DNA from: a virus
Direction: 5' to 3' (one strand)
Virus record (IMG/VR): IMGVR_UViG_3300044701_002822
Location: 1 to 64,000 of that record
Length of the DNA stretch: 64,000 bases
The notes beneath the pieces are model-generated. The model was not told where the DNA came from. It did no database searches and saw only the letters and a program-made list of their open reading frames with translations. A program made the translations under genes and the position numbers. The first letter of the stretch is position 1. The number at the start of each line of letters is the position of its first letter. Shown piece after piece: positions 50,914 to 59,731 of this stretch.

Positions 50914-51888
50914 ATGAATATTTATAGTAAAAACGAATGGGATCCTCTAAAAAAGGTAATAGTTGGTGTTGCTGACTATTGTCGTATTCCTGAAATGGAT
51001 AAAAGTTTACGAGTAATAAATTATGCTGACCGTAAGGATGTCAGCGATGTTGTGTCCGGATTATATCCCGATCAAGTTGTTGAAGAAAGCAACGAAGACT
51101 TAGAAACCTTTGTAAAATTCTTAGAAGGTGAAAGTGTTGAAGTTGTAAGACCCAATCGCTCACCATCAGTTGAATATTACAACTACTGTCCTAGAGATAC
51201 TGTATTTGTTCACGGAAACAGATTGCTTGCAACTCCTATGAGTTTACGAGCAAGAAGTAGCGAGTTTCATCATATGCTCCCTCATATAGCAGGTGTAGAA
51301 CTTAGCCCGAGATATAAAGACGACGACTTGTATGATGAAACCTGTGTAGGTGATCCAGATCGTCTTGCTTTAACTGAAGTAGCACCTTGCTTCGATGCTG
51401 CTAATACAATACGTGCAAATGATGATATTTTGTATTTGGTAAGCAACAGTGGCAACAAAGCAGGTGCTGCTTATTTACAGGAGTGGGTAGGAAATCCAAA
51501 AGTTCATATACTTGAAAATGTATACAGTTATATGCACATAGATAGCACTATTGCATTTTTACGTGAAGGACTATTACTTGCTAATCCTAGTAGAATCAAA
51601 AGCCGTGATGCATTGCCAGGACCCTTCAAAAACTGGGATATTATTTGGGCACCAGAACCGATAGATATGGGTCATTACCCCGGATATTGTAATGCAAGCA
51701 CCTGGATAAATGTTAACTTGTTTAGTGTTAATCCTAATCTAGTTGCACTAGAGGAACATCAAGAACCTACACGCAAGGCGTTAGAAGCACATGGCATCGA
51801 ATGTGCTATGTTGCCACTTAGACATTCTAGAACCTTAGGCGGATGCTTTCATTGTTGCACATTAGACCTTGTGCGTGAAGTCGGGTAG
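50914..51888 (+). CDS. Amidinotransferase (glycine/inosamine amidinotransferase family)
   Basis: 324 residues, full-length and with all catalytic residues: PRD at 93-95, EVAPCFDAAN with D161, MHIDST with H208, and GGCFHCCTLD with catalytic C314. These enzymes move the amidino group of arginine to a primary amine, forming a guanidino compound; bacterial members (StrB and relatives) decorate aminocyclitols and sugars. The neighbouring aminotransferase-like gene (49510) would be a natural supplier of the amine. The annotation is the most secure functional assignment in this part of the window. Confidence 0.9.
   Translation: MNIYSKNEWDPLKKVIVGVADYCRIPEMDKSLRVINYADRKDVSDVVSGLYPDQVVEESNEDLETFVKFLEGESVEVVRPNRSPSVEYYNYCPRDTVFVHGNRLLATPMSLRARSSEFHHMLPHIAGVELSPRYKDDDLYDETCVGDPDRLALTEVAPCFDAANTIRANDDILYLVSNSGNKAGAAYLQEWVGNPKVHILENVYSYMHIDSTIAFLREGLLLANPSRIKSRDALPGPFKNWDIIWAPEPIDMGHYPGYCNASTWINVNLFSVNPNLVALEEHQEPTRKALEAHGIECAMLPLRHSRTLGGCFHCCTLDLVREVG
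50919..50926 (-). promoter_or_regulatory. T4-type late promoter for the 50893 gene
   Basis: Perfect TATAAATA on the minus strand (50926-50919), lying inside the first codons of the divergent amidinotransferase gene. Its leader to ATG 50893 is 25 bases and holds AAGG, so this head is a leadered type. Confidence 0.5.
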
Positions 51889-52617
51889 TTTTAACAACGA
51901 GGAAATAATTTCAGCAGTTTCTTTATGAAACTTCGGACCATCGTGTTGTCCATCTCTGGCTTTGTCTCTGGCTAACGGATGTATGTGCCAAATCTTATAT
52001 CTACTACGCTGTAGTTCTTCTTCTAAATCATCATCCCAAGTGAAATTAAGAACAGGCACGCCCAACATCTTCCAGCTATTGTTCACTGCTTCAAACCAAG
52101 ACCATACATTGAGACTAAGATCTCCTGTGTCTGTGATATAACGTTTTCCCCACCATCTGCCGTCATGAGTAGCTGTTTCGCTCATATCTTCAAATCTTAT
52201 TCCGTAGTTTTCTTTAAATCCAAAACTCTTTCTGTGTTTTTGAGGCCATTGAATTATCACAATTTTTGGTTTAGGCAGTTGTGAATTTATCCACATAAGA
52301 TTATTTAAATAAACAAAGTCAATACCTGTGGCTTGTTTAGCAGCATTGTAGTAATCTATACCAAGTGTTTTAGCAACTTGATCTATCCAAATTTGTTCTA
52401 CATTTAAACCAACACCTTCGGTATAACTACAGCCATAACTTAAAATAAAATCATTATCAAGAGTTTCAATTTCTTTTGTTCTATAGCCAAGACTGTTGAA
52501 TTTATATTGTATTGGCCAACGAGGATTGATAACTCTATCAGTACTAAAAATAGCAGAAGTTTTATTCATATATGAATAATCGATTATTATTGGTGCATCA
52601 GGTTTAATCAAGTACAT
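51862..52617 (-). CDS. SGNH-hydrolase-like protein
   Basis: 251 residues. SYGCSYTEGVG gives the block I GxS (Gly-Cys-Ser), AKQATGID a block II Gly, and the C-terminal DGQHDGPKFH the catalytic Asp/His. About 30% of the sequence is Trp/Asp-rich. Related to 50075 and 53978. Convergent with the amidinotransferase by 27 bases. An acyl-ester hydrolase or acyltransferase acting on a sugar or lipid is plausible. Confidence 0.6.
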   Translation of the reverse strand: MYLIKPDAPIIIDYSYMNKTSAIFSTDRVINPRWPIQYKFNSLGYRTKEIETLDNDFILSYGCSYTEGVGLNVEQIWIDQVAKTLGIDYYNAAKQATGIDFVYLNNLMWINSQLPKPKIVIIQWPQKHRKSFGFKENYGIRFEDMSETATHDGRWWGKRYITDTGDLSLNVWSWFEAVNNSWKMLGVPVLNFTWDDDLEEELQRSRYKIWHIHPLARDKARDGQHDGPKFHKETAEIISSLLKLPDFTHKV

Positions 52618-52628
52618 AAAAACTACCT

Positions 52629-52636
52629 TATAAATA
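52629..52636 (+). promoter_or_regulatory. T4-type late promoter for 52662-53981
   Basis: Perfect TATAAATA at 52629-52636. The 25-base leader to the GTG start at 52662 contains TTGGAG at about 52651-52656 as ribosome binding site. Confidence 0.65.
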
Positions 52637-52641
52637 CAACA

Positions 52642-52649
52642 TATTTAAA
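52642..52649 (-). promoter_or_regulatory. Late-type promoter variant for the 52617 gene
   Basis: Minus strand TTTAAATA (52649-52642), then a leader with AAGGT (52629-52625) seven bases before the ATG, the same arrangement as at 1719. Confidence 0.35.
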
Positions 52650-52661
52650 GTTGGAGAAACT

Positions 52662-53981
52662 GTGAGTTATCAAATTTGGTACTTGTCTATATATTTTAGA
52701 CCAAAAAACAAACTTTTACCAGAGTTAATTAAAAAAGACGGTACTAGAACACCCTTAATGGACATTGGTAAAATAGAAATGTTAATGCTAATGATAAAAG
52801 AAAGTTTTCTTAGAAATGAGGACAGACCGGTATTAATTTTTAATGGCACACATTCTATAGAACATCTAGATAAGTTGTTTATAACACCAAGACATAAGAA
52901 ATTATTACAAGAAGAAGAGTGTGCTTTTTATTTTTTCGAGCCTCTTACACATTACATTTGTAGAGAAGGACGTGATCCAAATTTAGAACCTCATATTTTA
53001 AGATGCAATAACGATCCTTACGAAATTGCCAATGTTCGCTGCTTAGAGTTAGACAGTTTGCAAGCATGGGTAGAAAAATACAACATAAAAAATTTGCATG
53101 TTTACTGTACAGATTATAAAAGCTGTGAATATTACAAAGATCTTTATCCAAATTTAGTTCTCAAAGAAATGGATTTTTTTGTAAGTTGGTACTGTACTAG
53201 ATATATGGCTCAAATAATTAGAGGTGATAGTTTAGGCCATTTAGAAAAAGAATATATGAAGCCCGAAAACATTACAAAAAAGTTTTGGAGCGGGGCTTGG
53301 CGATATGATCCTAGCAGACATTTTATTACTGCATATCTTGCTGGAAAAGATTTAATAAAAGAAAATAATGTAAGTTTTTATTTTAAACTTCCTAACTCAG
53401 AATTTAAAAGACGTATGTGGTTTGGATGGAAAGAGTTTTCATTAAAATTTCCTCGTATGGCCGAGATATTACTAGAAGGCAATACAAAATTACAAGAACT
53501 AGTTCCACTAAGTATAGAAATTGACAACCCAGCGGCTTTAGAGGAACGTGCTCAAGATCCCGAAGCAGACAGCGATGGCAAAAACACAAGAAAAAATCAC
53601 GATCCTGTCAATTCTTATTTAGAATCATTTTGTGCAATTGTACAAGAAACACGAGTTACACAACCGTGGGCAAACATCAGCGAAAAAACTCTTAACGCAA
53701 TGAAAAATTATAGACCATTTGTAATTGCAGGAGCACCAGGAACAATAAAAATGTTGAAAGACATGGGCTTCAAAACGTTCGATCGTTGGTGGGACGAAAG
53801 CTACGACGATGTAGTTGGAAACAAAGAACGTTTGGTAAAATTGTGTGAAACAATTGATTACATAAACAATTTTAGCATAGAAGAAATGAGAGAAATATAC
53901 AAAGAGATGACTCCCATACTAAAACACAACGTAGAAAATTTTGCTAAAATTGAAGACTGGTACAACAATCGGAATATTTAA
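52662..53981 (+). CDS. Glycosyltransferase-like protein (GT10/exostosin-like)
   Basis: 439 residues from a GTG start. AIVQETRVTQPWANISEKT, RPFVIAGAPGTI and LKDMGFKTFDRWWDESYDD make the same C-terminal block as 46368 and 48375, with SEKT in place of TEKT. The N-terminal half has no recognised motif. It is longer than the others by about 60 residues. Overlaps the convergent SGNH gene by four bases only. Confidence 0.58.
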   Translation: MSYQIWYLSIYFRPKNKLLPELIKKDGTRTPLMDIGKIEMLMLMIKESFLRNEDRPVLIFNGTHSIEHLDKLFITPRHKKLLQEEECAFYFFEPLTHYICREGRDPNLEPHILRCNNDPYEIANVRCLELDSLQAWVEKYNIKNLHVYCTDYKSCEYYKDLYPNLVLKEMDFFVSWYCTRYMAQIIRGDSLGHLEKEYMKPENITKKFWSGAWRYDPSRHFITAYLAGKDLIKENNVSFYFKLPNSEFKRRMWFGWKEFSLKFPRMAEILLEGNTKLQELVPLSIEIDNPAALEERAQDPEADSDGKNTRKNHDPVNSYLESFCAIVQETRVTQPWANISEKTLNAMKNYRPFVIAGAPGTIKMLKDMGFKTFDRWWDESYDDVVGNKERLVKLCETIDYINNFSIEEMREIYKEMTPILKHNVENFAKIEDWYNNRNI

Positions 53982-54733
53982 ACAAAGTTATCTTCAAACA
54001 ACTTGTTTGCCCAATATTCGTGAGCTTGTTCCTTATGATGATGTAATAGTTGTCCTTCAATGTTGAATCCATTGTTTAGACAATTTTCATAAAAACTTTG
54101 TTTAATATTTGTAAACCCTTTAAAATTAGAAGGATCAACTCTACTTCTATAATACAAATAACGATCGTTACTGTTGCACTCTTCAAGAGCATTTCTAAAA
54201 ATGTAAGGTATTTGATGTACCTTCAGCATATTTTGCAAATTAATAATATTCATATATCTGTTGATATCCCAATGAACATCGCTAAAAAAGTTAGACTTTG
54301 CAATATGTTGTGCCATCCACATTTCGTGTTCAGGTACAAAACTTTGATATCCAGGATGTACATGTCCAACATTTTCGTCAGGCACAAACGGAATAAATTG
54401 CCAAAAAATTTCATTTTTAATTTTTGGCATGCCTGTATGGAAAAATTCTGTTCTAGCACTGCCAGTCCAATGAATCAAAAACAAACTGTTTTTTGCTTTG
54501 TGAATATTATCTTGCAACCAAAAATTACTGGTTCTAAAAATGTAATCATTGCTAGCACCAGGCATTGCAATGTTGGTATAGTCAACACCTAAACGTCTTG
54601 CAAGTTTAGCACCAAAGCATTGCAGTCTGTTGTATTCAGTATCTCCAAGTCCGCTACCTTCAATTTCACTGCCTGCTGTATGACTGCACCCGTTTATAAA
54701 GATGTGTTCGAAGTTGTATTTTTTAATTATCAT
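53978..54733 (-). CDS. SGNH-hydrolase-like protein
   Basis: 251 residues. INGCSHTAG gives the GxS block (Gly-Cys-Ser) and AMPGASNDYI the block II Gly/Asn region (GASND). The catalytic C-terminal DxxH is not clear: only a HHHKEQAHEY segment is present, so activity is less certain than for 50075 and 51862. Overlaps the kinase-like gene 54730 by ATGA. Confidence 0.55.
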   Translation of the reverse strand: MIIKKYNFEHIFINGCSHTAGSEIEGSGLGDTEYNRLQCFGAKLARRLGVDYTNIAMPGASNDYIFRTSNFWLQDNIHKAKNSLFLIHWTGSARTEFFHTGMPKIKNEIFWQFIPFVPDENVGHVHPGYQSFVPEHEMWMAQHIAKSNFFSDVHWDINRYMNIINLQNMLKVHQIPYIFRNALEECNSNDRYLYYRSRVDPSNFKGFTNIKQSFYENCLNNGFNIEGQLLHHHKEQAHEYWANKLFEDNFV

Positions 54734-55365
54734 ATTATCTCAAAAGGCCATTCGCCCGAATTTACTTGTAACAATAATGCATACACTTGTTTCATATCAA
54801 CTAAACCGTCTGTATTATATTGTTCAAATCTCCAAATATCCATTTTACCAAGAATAGGTGTTAACATGTTCATGGGTAAAAAACTATTTGCATTAGACAC
54901 ACATCCATAAAAATCATGTACTCTTATATTGTTATTTAGGTCAACATAGGTGGTATGAGGATAGTAATTGATTTTTAAAACAGTTTTGCTTAATTCAGCA
55001 AGTATGTTTTTGATTTCGTTGTGATGTTCGTCAATTGTTTTTTTATCTTCTAGAATATGATTTAAACTGGTATCATACCATTTAAAAAATACACGTCTAC
55101 TAGTTTTGTCAATGTCAATTAAATCGGGTGCAAATGTTTTGTTTTGAAAATGTTCAAGCCATCTTATTTCATTATCGAAATAAAATTGAGCTATATTGTC
55201 TGTGTATAAAGTTCTATCAAAAAAGTATCTTTTATCAATATTAAAATCCATGCAAAAAACATTTCGGTCAGGACTAATACGTGGAACATAAACAAGGTTA
55301 GCACGTAATTTACCACCTTGTTTATATTTGTAAAAAATGTCCCAGGACGAAATGTCCATTACCAT
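54730..55365 (-). CDS. Atypical kinase-like protein
   Basis: 211 residues. SPDRNVFCMDFNIDK, EIRWLEHF, APDLIDID, VFFKWYDTSLNHIL, then KINYYPHTTYVDLNNNIRVHDFYG. The last segment resembles HxxDxxxxN ... DF with Asp kept in HDFYG, while the catalytic Asp is replaced. Closest relative in the window is 33404-34081, and 27830 is a more distant one. It sits directly before the SGNH gene and after the B12 radical SAM gene. Confidence 0.5.
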   Translation of the reverse strand: MVMDISSWDIFYKYKQGGKLRANLVYVPRISPDRNVFCMDFNIDKRYFFDRTLYTDNIAQFYFDNEIRWLEHFQNKTFAPDLIDIDKTSRRVFFKWYDTSLNHILEDKKTIDEHHNEIKNILAELSKTVLKINYYPHTTYVDLNNNIRVHDFYGCVSNANSFLPMNMLTPILGKMDIWRFEQYNTDGLVDMKQVYALLLQVNSGEWPFEII

Positions 55366-57485
55366 TTGCCTTTATTAATATATCTGTAATTAAAACTAAA
55401 ATCAATAGTATCATTTAGTTTTTGTTCTTCTTCTAGCAAATCAGTAAAATCTTGATCGCCTCTACCTGTTTCCAAATCCCAATCTGGCTTGGCAATACGT
55501 CTTGCACGTTTAGCTGTGTTACTCATCATACGCGAATAATCTTGTGCAAAAAACGGACCTTTACGGCCTTCGGGCGGAGGTAAACGATTGTCAAAAGGAT
55601 TGTCTATTTGTTTAAAATCCCAACTGAAATCTGCATCCCAGTTTCCTGCATCATTAATACTAAACTTGTAAACAGCATTTAACATTCCTGGGCCAAATTG
55701 ACTGCCAAATTCTTTTAAATCAATATCAGGATTAAATCTTATTTCGGCGTCATAACCTCCTCTTGTACGCCAAAGCATACGAAAGAAAGGCCACATCTCA
55801 TTTACAAGTGTATCTGCAAATGGACTAATACCAGGTTGAATAATGTTGTAGTCAAACTGTTCGTACTCGTCAATTTCTTTAATTGTATCAAGATTGTGCA
55901 AGTTGATTATGTAGTGTTCACGTTTAAGGCTATCACGAATAGGATATCCAAACGGCGTTTCTGTACATCCGCTTATAAGATCTAAAAACATATGAAATGC
56001 TTTTACACGATGCATAACATGAGTACCACCTTTTGTAAAGTCATTGGTAATCCAATGACCTTGGTACTTGTGATAACTTAGATTGAATTTGTGCGGATTT
56101 TGGCCCATAATAGTTTCAGGACCTTGTCCGTATCCAACACCTGCTCCAACGTTATTGATATTCATATTACGCATACGCCACAAGAATGTCATGCTGTCTG
56201 CAAAGTCTTTGTGATCTTCTGTAGGAAATCCTACAATCCAATTGGTTGCAGCATAAATGCCAACTTTTTTGCCGTCGCGGAAGTTTTGTTCCATTTCTTC
56301 AACAGTAACACCTTTGTGCATGTCATCAAGTACTTTTTGACTTCCACTTTCAATACCATAGTTAAGCATGATACAACCGCCTGCTTTGAGATCTTTGAAA
56401 TATTCAAGATCCATACGGCCATCACATCGTGCATAACCTGTCCAATGTATTTTTAGACCCTTGGCATCTACTGCTTTACAAAATGCTCGTAATTCATTTA
56501 CGTTACCATTTACAAGACTATCAATGAACCAAAAGATATCTGTACCTTTGTTGTAGTACAACCATTCAACTTCTTCAATTAAGTCAACTGCTTGACGTTG
56601 ACGGTATTTCCAGAAGTGAGTTTCTTCGCAGAATGTACATTTTGCAGTACATCCTCTACTAAATTCAGTGTTAACGCCATTTGGAATTTCGTATTGACTA
56701 AAATCAATACTTTCATAATCCGGCATAGGCATGCTGTTGATATTGATCTTTTGATTGAATTCTTGTTCAATGAATTGAGGTTCGTCGTGTTCTTTACCTA
56801 ATTCAATATCAGCAAGAATTTTTAATATTGCTGCTTCACCTTCTCCATTTACAACATAATCGTAATAAGGATGACGTTGAAACCAACTTTTTTGTGCATT
56901 ACTGCCGCCGACTGCGATCTTAATATCTGGACGCAGCTCTTTGATACGTTGTGCCATCCATTTTGTAGGTTCTTCACTAATATAGTATACTGTGAATCCT
57001 ACAACTTGAGGATTAAGTGCAAGAATTTCATGTACTGCTTCTTCAAGCATGGGTTCAAGTACAGGATGAATATCTCTCATGTAACTTTCGCCTTCCCAAT
57101 GCCAACTTGCACTAGGATCCCACAATCTAAATGGAAACAGTTTTAACGGACGCCATTCGTGTTGATACTTGTTGTATGCACGAACATTAAGATCTAAAAT
57201 GTGTGTTTCATAACCGGCAGTTTTTGCAACACCACTTAGACGTGCTAAATTAAAAGGTGGAAACTGTGGTGCCCATTCAGGACATAAGACTAATACTAAT
57301 TTTGTATTGCGTCTTTTATAATCTACATATACCGGAGTTAGATTTTTTTCTATTAATGCAGTAGGGCGAGCATAAGGCTTAATTGCCTCTAGCATATTAA
57401 GATGTTTATCATCAGCAGCATTAGCAGAAATCTTATCAGGTATTTCAGGTTGTGCTTTTGCTAATCCTTTTAGATTAAAGTCCAT
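55359..57485 (-). CDS. B12-binding-domain radical SAM protein
   Basis: 708 residues, the largest radical SAM protein here. Residues 62-220 form the cobalamin-type domain (LVLVLCPEW, VNGEGEAA at 212-219). The radical SAM motif is C279, C283, C286 (CTAKCTFC), followed by IDSLVNGNVNEL, which parallels 1780 (TDSLLNGSVKQL). A long C-terminal region ends with a glycine/arginine-rich stretch. Overlaps its neighbours by 7 and 11 bases. Confidence 0.9.
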   Translation of the reverse strand: MDFNLKGLAKAQPEIPDKISANAADDKHLNMLEAIKPYARPTALIEKNLTPVYVDYKRRNTKLVLVLCPEWAPQFPPFNLARLSGVAKTAGYETHILDLNVRAYNKYQHEWRPLKLFPFRLWDPSASWHWEGESYMRDIHPVLEPMLEEAVHEILALNPQVVGFTVYYISEEPTKWMAQRIKELRPDIKIAVGGSNAQKSWFQRHPYYDYVVNGEGEAAILKILADIELGKEHDEPQFIEQEFNQKININSMPMPDYESIDFSQYEIPNGVNTEFSRGCTAKCTFCEETHFWKYRQRQAVDLIEEVEWLYYNKGTDIFWFIDSLVNGNVNELRAFCKAVDAKGLKIHWTGYARCDGRMDLEYFKDLKAGGCIMLNYGIESGSQKVLDDMHKGVTVEEMEQNFRDGKKVGIYAATNWIVGFPTEDHKDFADSMTFLWRMRNMNINNVGAGVGYGQGPETIMGQNPHKFNLSYHKYQGHWITNDFTKGGTHVMHRVKAFHMFLDLISGCTETPFGYPIRDSLKREHYIINLHNLDTIKEIDEYEQFDYNIIQPGISPFADTLVNEMWPFFRMLWRTRGGYDAEIRFNPDIDLKEFGSQFGPGMLNAVYKFSINDAGNWDADFSWDFKQIDNPFDNRLPPPEGRKGPFFAQDYSRMMSNTAKRARRIAKPDWDLETGRGDQDFTDLLEEEQKLNDTIDFSFNYRYINKGKW

Positions 57486-58449
57486 GTATTCTCTCTTTGG
57501 GTATAATAATGTCTGTTCCGCAATGACAGTGTTCTTTATTACATATAACAGGTTTTAAATCAAATGTCAAGTTTTCATCTAATATGTTGCCGTGGCGATT
57601 TCCTACACCGCAACTTGCACTGCTAATTTGTCCAATAGGATTTATAAAAAGTGCATCATCTACATAACATTTCCACCCACTAAAAAAGTTTTGTCTGTCA
57701 GCAATAATTTTATTACTGTTTGTGGATTCTATTACTCCATTGTCATAATGACTAATACTAATAGCACTGTTTTCTCTATAAGGTTTTGGTAAACGCATCA
57801 TAGTTTCAAATCTTGCGTTTTCTAGAAACTCTACTTTTGCAGGATCATCATATTTCCACGGTCCAGCATTCACACTCATTTCATCAAACAGAGGTGTCCA
57901 TTCTAAGTTATAGTTAGGCACTTCGTTACGTACACGTTCACCAAACTCGGCTACTTCCCAAAAACGTTCTTCGTGCATCAACATCTTGGTGCAAAGATAA
58001 TCTACCTTATCGCAAAGAAAACGTGCATTTTCAATATAACGATCTTTTTTACTAAATTCAACATGAAAACTTGCAACAATGTCATCAAATAACTTGTAGT
58101 GTTCTTCCCAATAACGCAATGGTCGTGACAGGTTTGTATTAACTGCCACTGTTAAACTATTTCCTAGCCAACCTTTTAGATGCTGTGTTAATGGAATAAA
58201 GTTTTCCCAATGCGTAGGCTCGCCGCCACTGTAAAATATTTTAAAATGTTTGTAGCCACGATCTTTGTATTGTTGGAAAATATTAGTAACATTTCTAATA
58301 TAAACATCTAAGTTACTGTTGTTACGACTGTCACCAGACCAGTTTCCTGGGTTACAATAGCTGCACTGAAAATTGCAAAAATTGTTTACTTGCCAAGTAA
58401 TAGTTGCATACGGTTCTGCAATAGGAGTAATTTTTACTAACTTAGACAT
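57475..58449 (-). CDS. Radical SAM protein, short type
   Basis: 324 residues. Cluster motif C25, C29, C32 (CNFQCSYC), SGGEPTHW, and a C-terminal tail with GWKCYVDDALF, SASCGVG and CNKEHCHCG. Related to 43431-44387 and 37523-38410. It lies between the B12 radical SAM gene and a twitch radical SAM gene, so four radical SAM genes of three types stand in a row here. Confidence 0.88.
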   Translation of the reverse strand: MSKLVKITPIAEPYATITWQVNNFCNFQCSYCNPGNWSGDSRNNSNLDVYIRNVTNIFQQYKDRGYKHFKIFYSGGEPTHWENFIPLTQHLKGWLGNSLTVAVNTNLSRPLRYWEEHYKLFDDIVASFHVEFSKKDRYIENARFLCDKVDYLCTKMLMHEERFWEVAEFGERVRNEVPNYNLEWTPLFDEMSVNAGPWKYDDPAKVEFLENARFETMMRLPKPYRENSAISISHYDNGVIESTNSNKIIADRQNFFSGWKCYVDDALFINPIGQISSASCGVGNRHGNILDENLTFDLKPVICNKEHCHCGTDIIIPKERIHGL

Positions 58450-59731
58450 ACTTTCTTAACCACTCCATTTCTGGAAACACATTCCAAAAATCTTCTTGCC
58501 GATGTTGATCTAACCCATGGTTTTTTTCGAAAAACTGTTTTAATTTTTCTTGGTCTAGTTTTCCTGCATTCATAAATTGAATGACACTATCAATTTTGCC
58601 AAGTACGTCCTTAACTACACCTGGCTTTGCAATAATACGATCTTTGATCTTATCATATGCCCATGCTTTGTAGTCAATATACTTTGCTCGTAATTCTATT
58701 TTTACATCTTCAGGAATATTATCAATACGCATAAAATCTGGTCCAGTAAGCACATTAAGTCTACAGTTTTCAATATCTACCAATCCACGTTCTACCCAAT
58801 CCATATGAAAGTCTGGCCAATTCCAAGCGTTATACAAACTGATAGTAGGCGTAAGTTCAAAATAAACGTGCGGCAATTGTTCGAGCATTTCGATTCTGTT
58901 GCGTTCTATTTGCTGCCAATCAGTGCCGTGACGTATAAATTCAGCTCTTGCACCATTGGCATCAAGGCTTGCACTAACTTGTATGTCTTGGAAACTTTTC
59001 CAATAGTGGATGATACTTTTCTTTTTAAAACGTAAATTGCTAAAGTTTGTAGTATAACGCAATCTTACATCTGTTTTGCCTGCTGCAATCCATTCATCAA
59101 GTATTTTGTAGTGTTCGTTTGTAATCAAAGGTTCGCCGCCGGCCCAATACACTTCTTCTACATCCGGCAAATATTTTTGCAGTTGATCCCAATAATTCTG
59201 ATGTTTAGCAATATTAACAATGATGCTACCGTCGTTACGTAATATGTTAGCAACTTCATGCTCGCCATATAGTTCGCCGTGTTCTTGAGCATGTAAACTA
59301 CTAAGTTCAGGACCACAAGTTCTGCACTTCATGTTACAGATATTGCTGAATCTAATGTCCATGTATGCCATACGCATATCTGATTCAGGAATACTACCAT
59401 CAGATGCAGTCTTTTCAACCAAGTCAAAATGTTTATCACCAAACCACTGATTGTGATTTTTACGCAGTGTCCAAATATATGTGCTGTCTTCTAATTCGTA
59501 GCAACGTCTGCAACAGTCGAGTTTTTTACCTTCCAGCATAGCAAGACGTAGTTCTTTGTAGCGTTCACTGTTCCATACTTGCTCGATAGTGCCTTCTTTA
59601 ACATTACCAAAAGGTTGATCGCTATCTGCAATACAGCAAGGCATTGCACGACCATCTGGCCATACGTGCATATGAATCCAAGGTAAAATACAAAAGGCTT
59701 TGTTTTCGTTTAGTAATATATCTTTAAGCAT
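58442..59731 (-). CDS. Twitch-domain radical SAM protein
   Basis: 429 residues. Twitch cysteines C14, C32-C33, and C73, C74 and C77 (CCRRCYELED); radical SAM motif C132, C136, C139 (CNMKCRTC); AGGEPLI follows. It overlaps the next gene by eight bases on each side. Closest to 59724, with which it shares the CMFPW/CILPW entry and the twin-lysine acidic stretch after the twitch. Confidence 0.92.
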   Translation of the reverse strand: MLKDILLNENKAFCILPWIHMHVWPDGRAMPCCIADSDQPFGNVKEGTIEQVWNSERYKELRLAMLEGKKLDCCRRCYELEDSTYIWTLRKNHNQWFGDKHFDLVEKTASDGSIPESDMRMAYMDIRFSNICNMKCRTCGPELSSLHAQEHGELYGEHEVANILRNDGSIIVNIAKHQNYWDQLQKYLPDVEEVYWAGGEPLITNEHYKILDEWIAAGKTDVRLRYTTNFSNLRFKKKSIIHYWKSFQDIQVSASLDANGARAEFIRHGTDWQQIERNRIEMLEQLPHVYFELTPTISLYNAWNWPDFHMDWVERGLVDIENCRLNVLTGPDFMRIDNIPEDVKIELRAKYIDYKAWAYDKIKDRIIAKPGVVKDVLGKIDSVIQFMNAGKLDQEKLKQFFEKNHGLDQHRQEDFWNVFPEMEWLRKYV

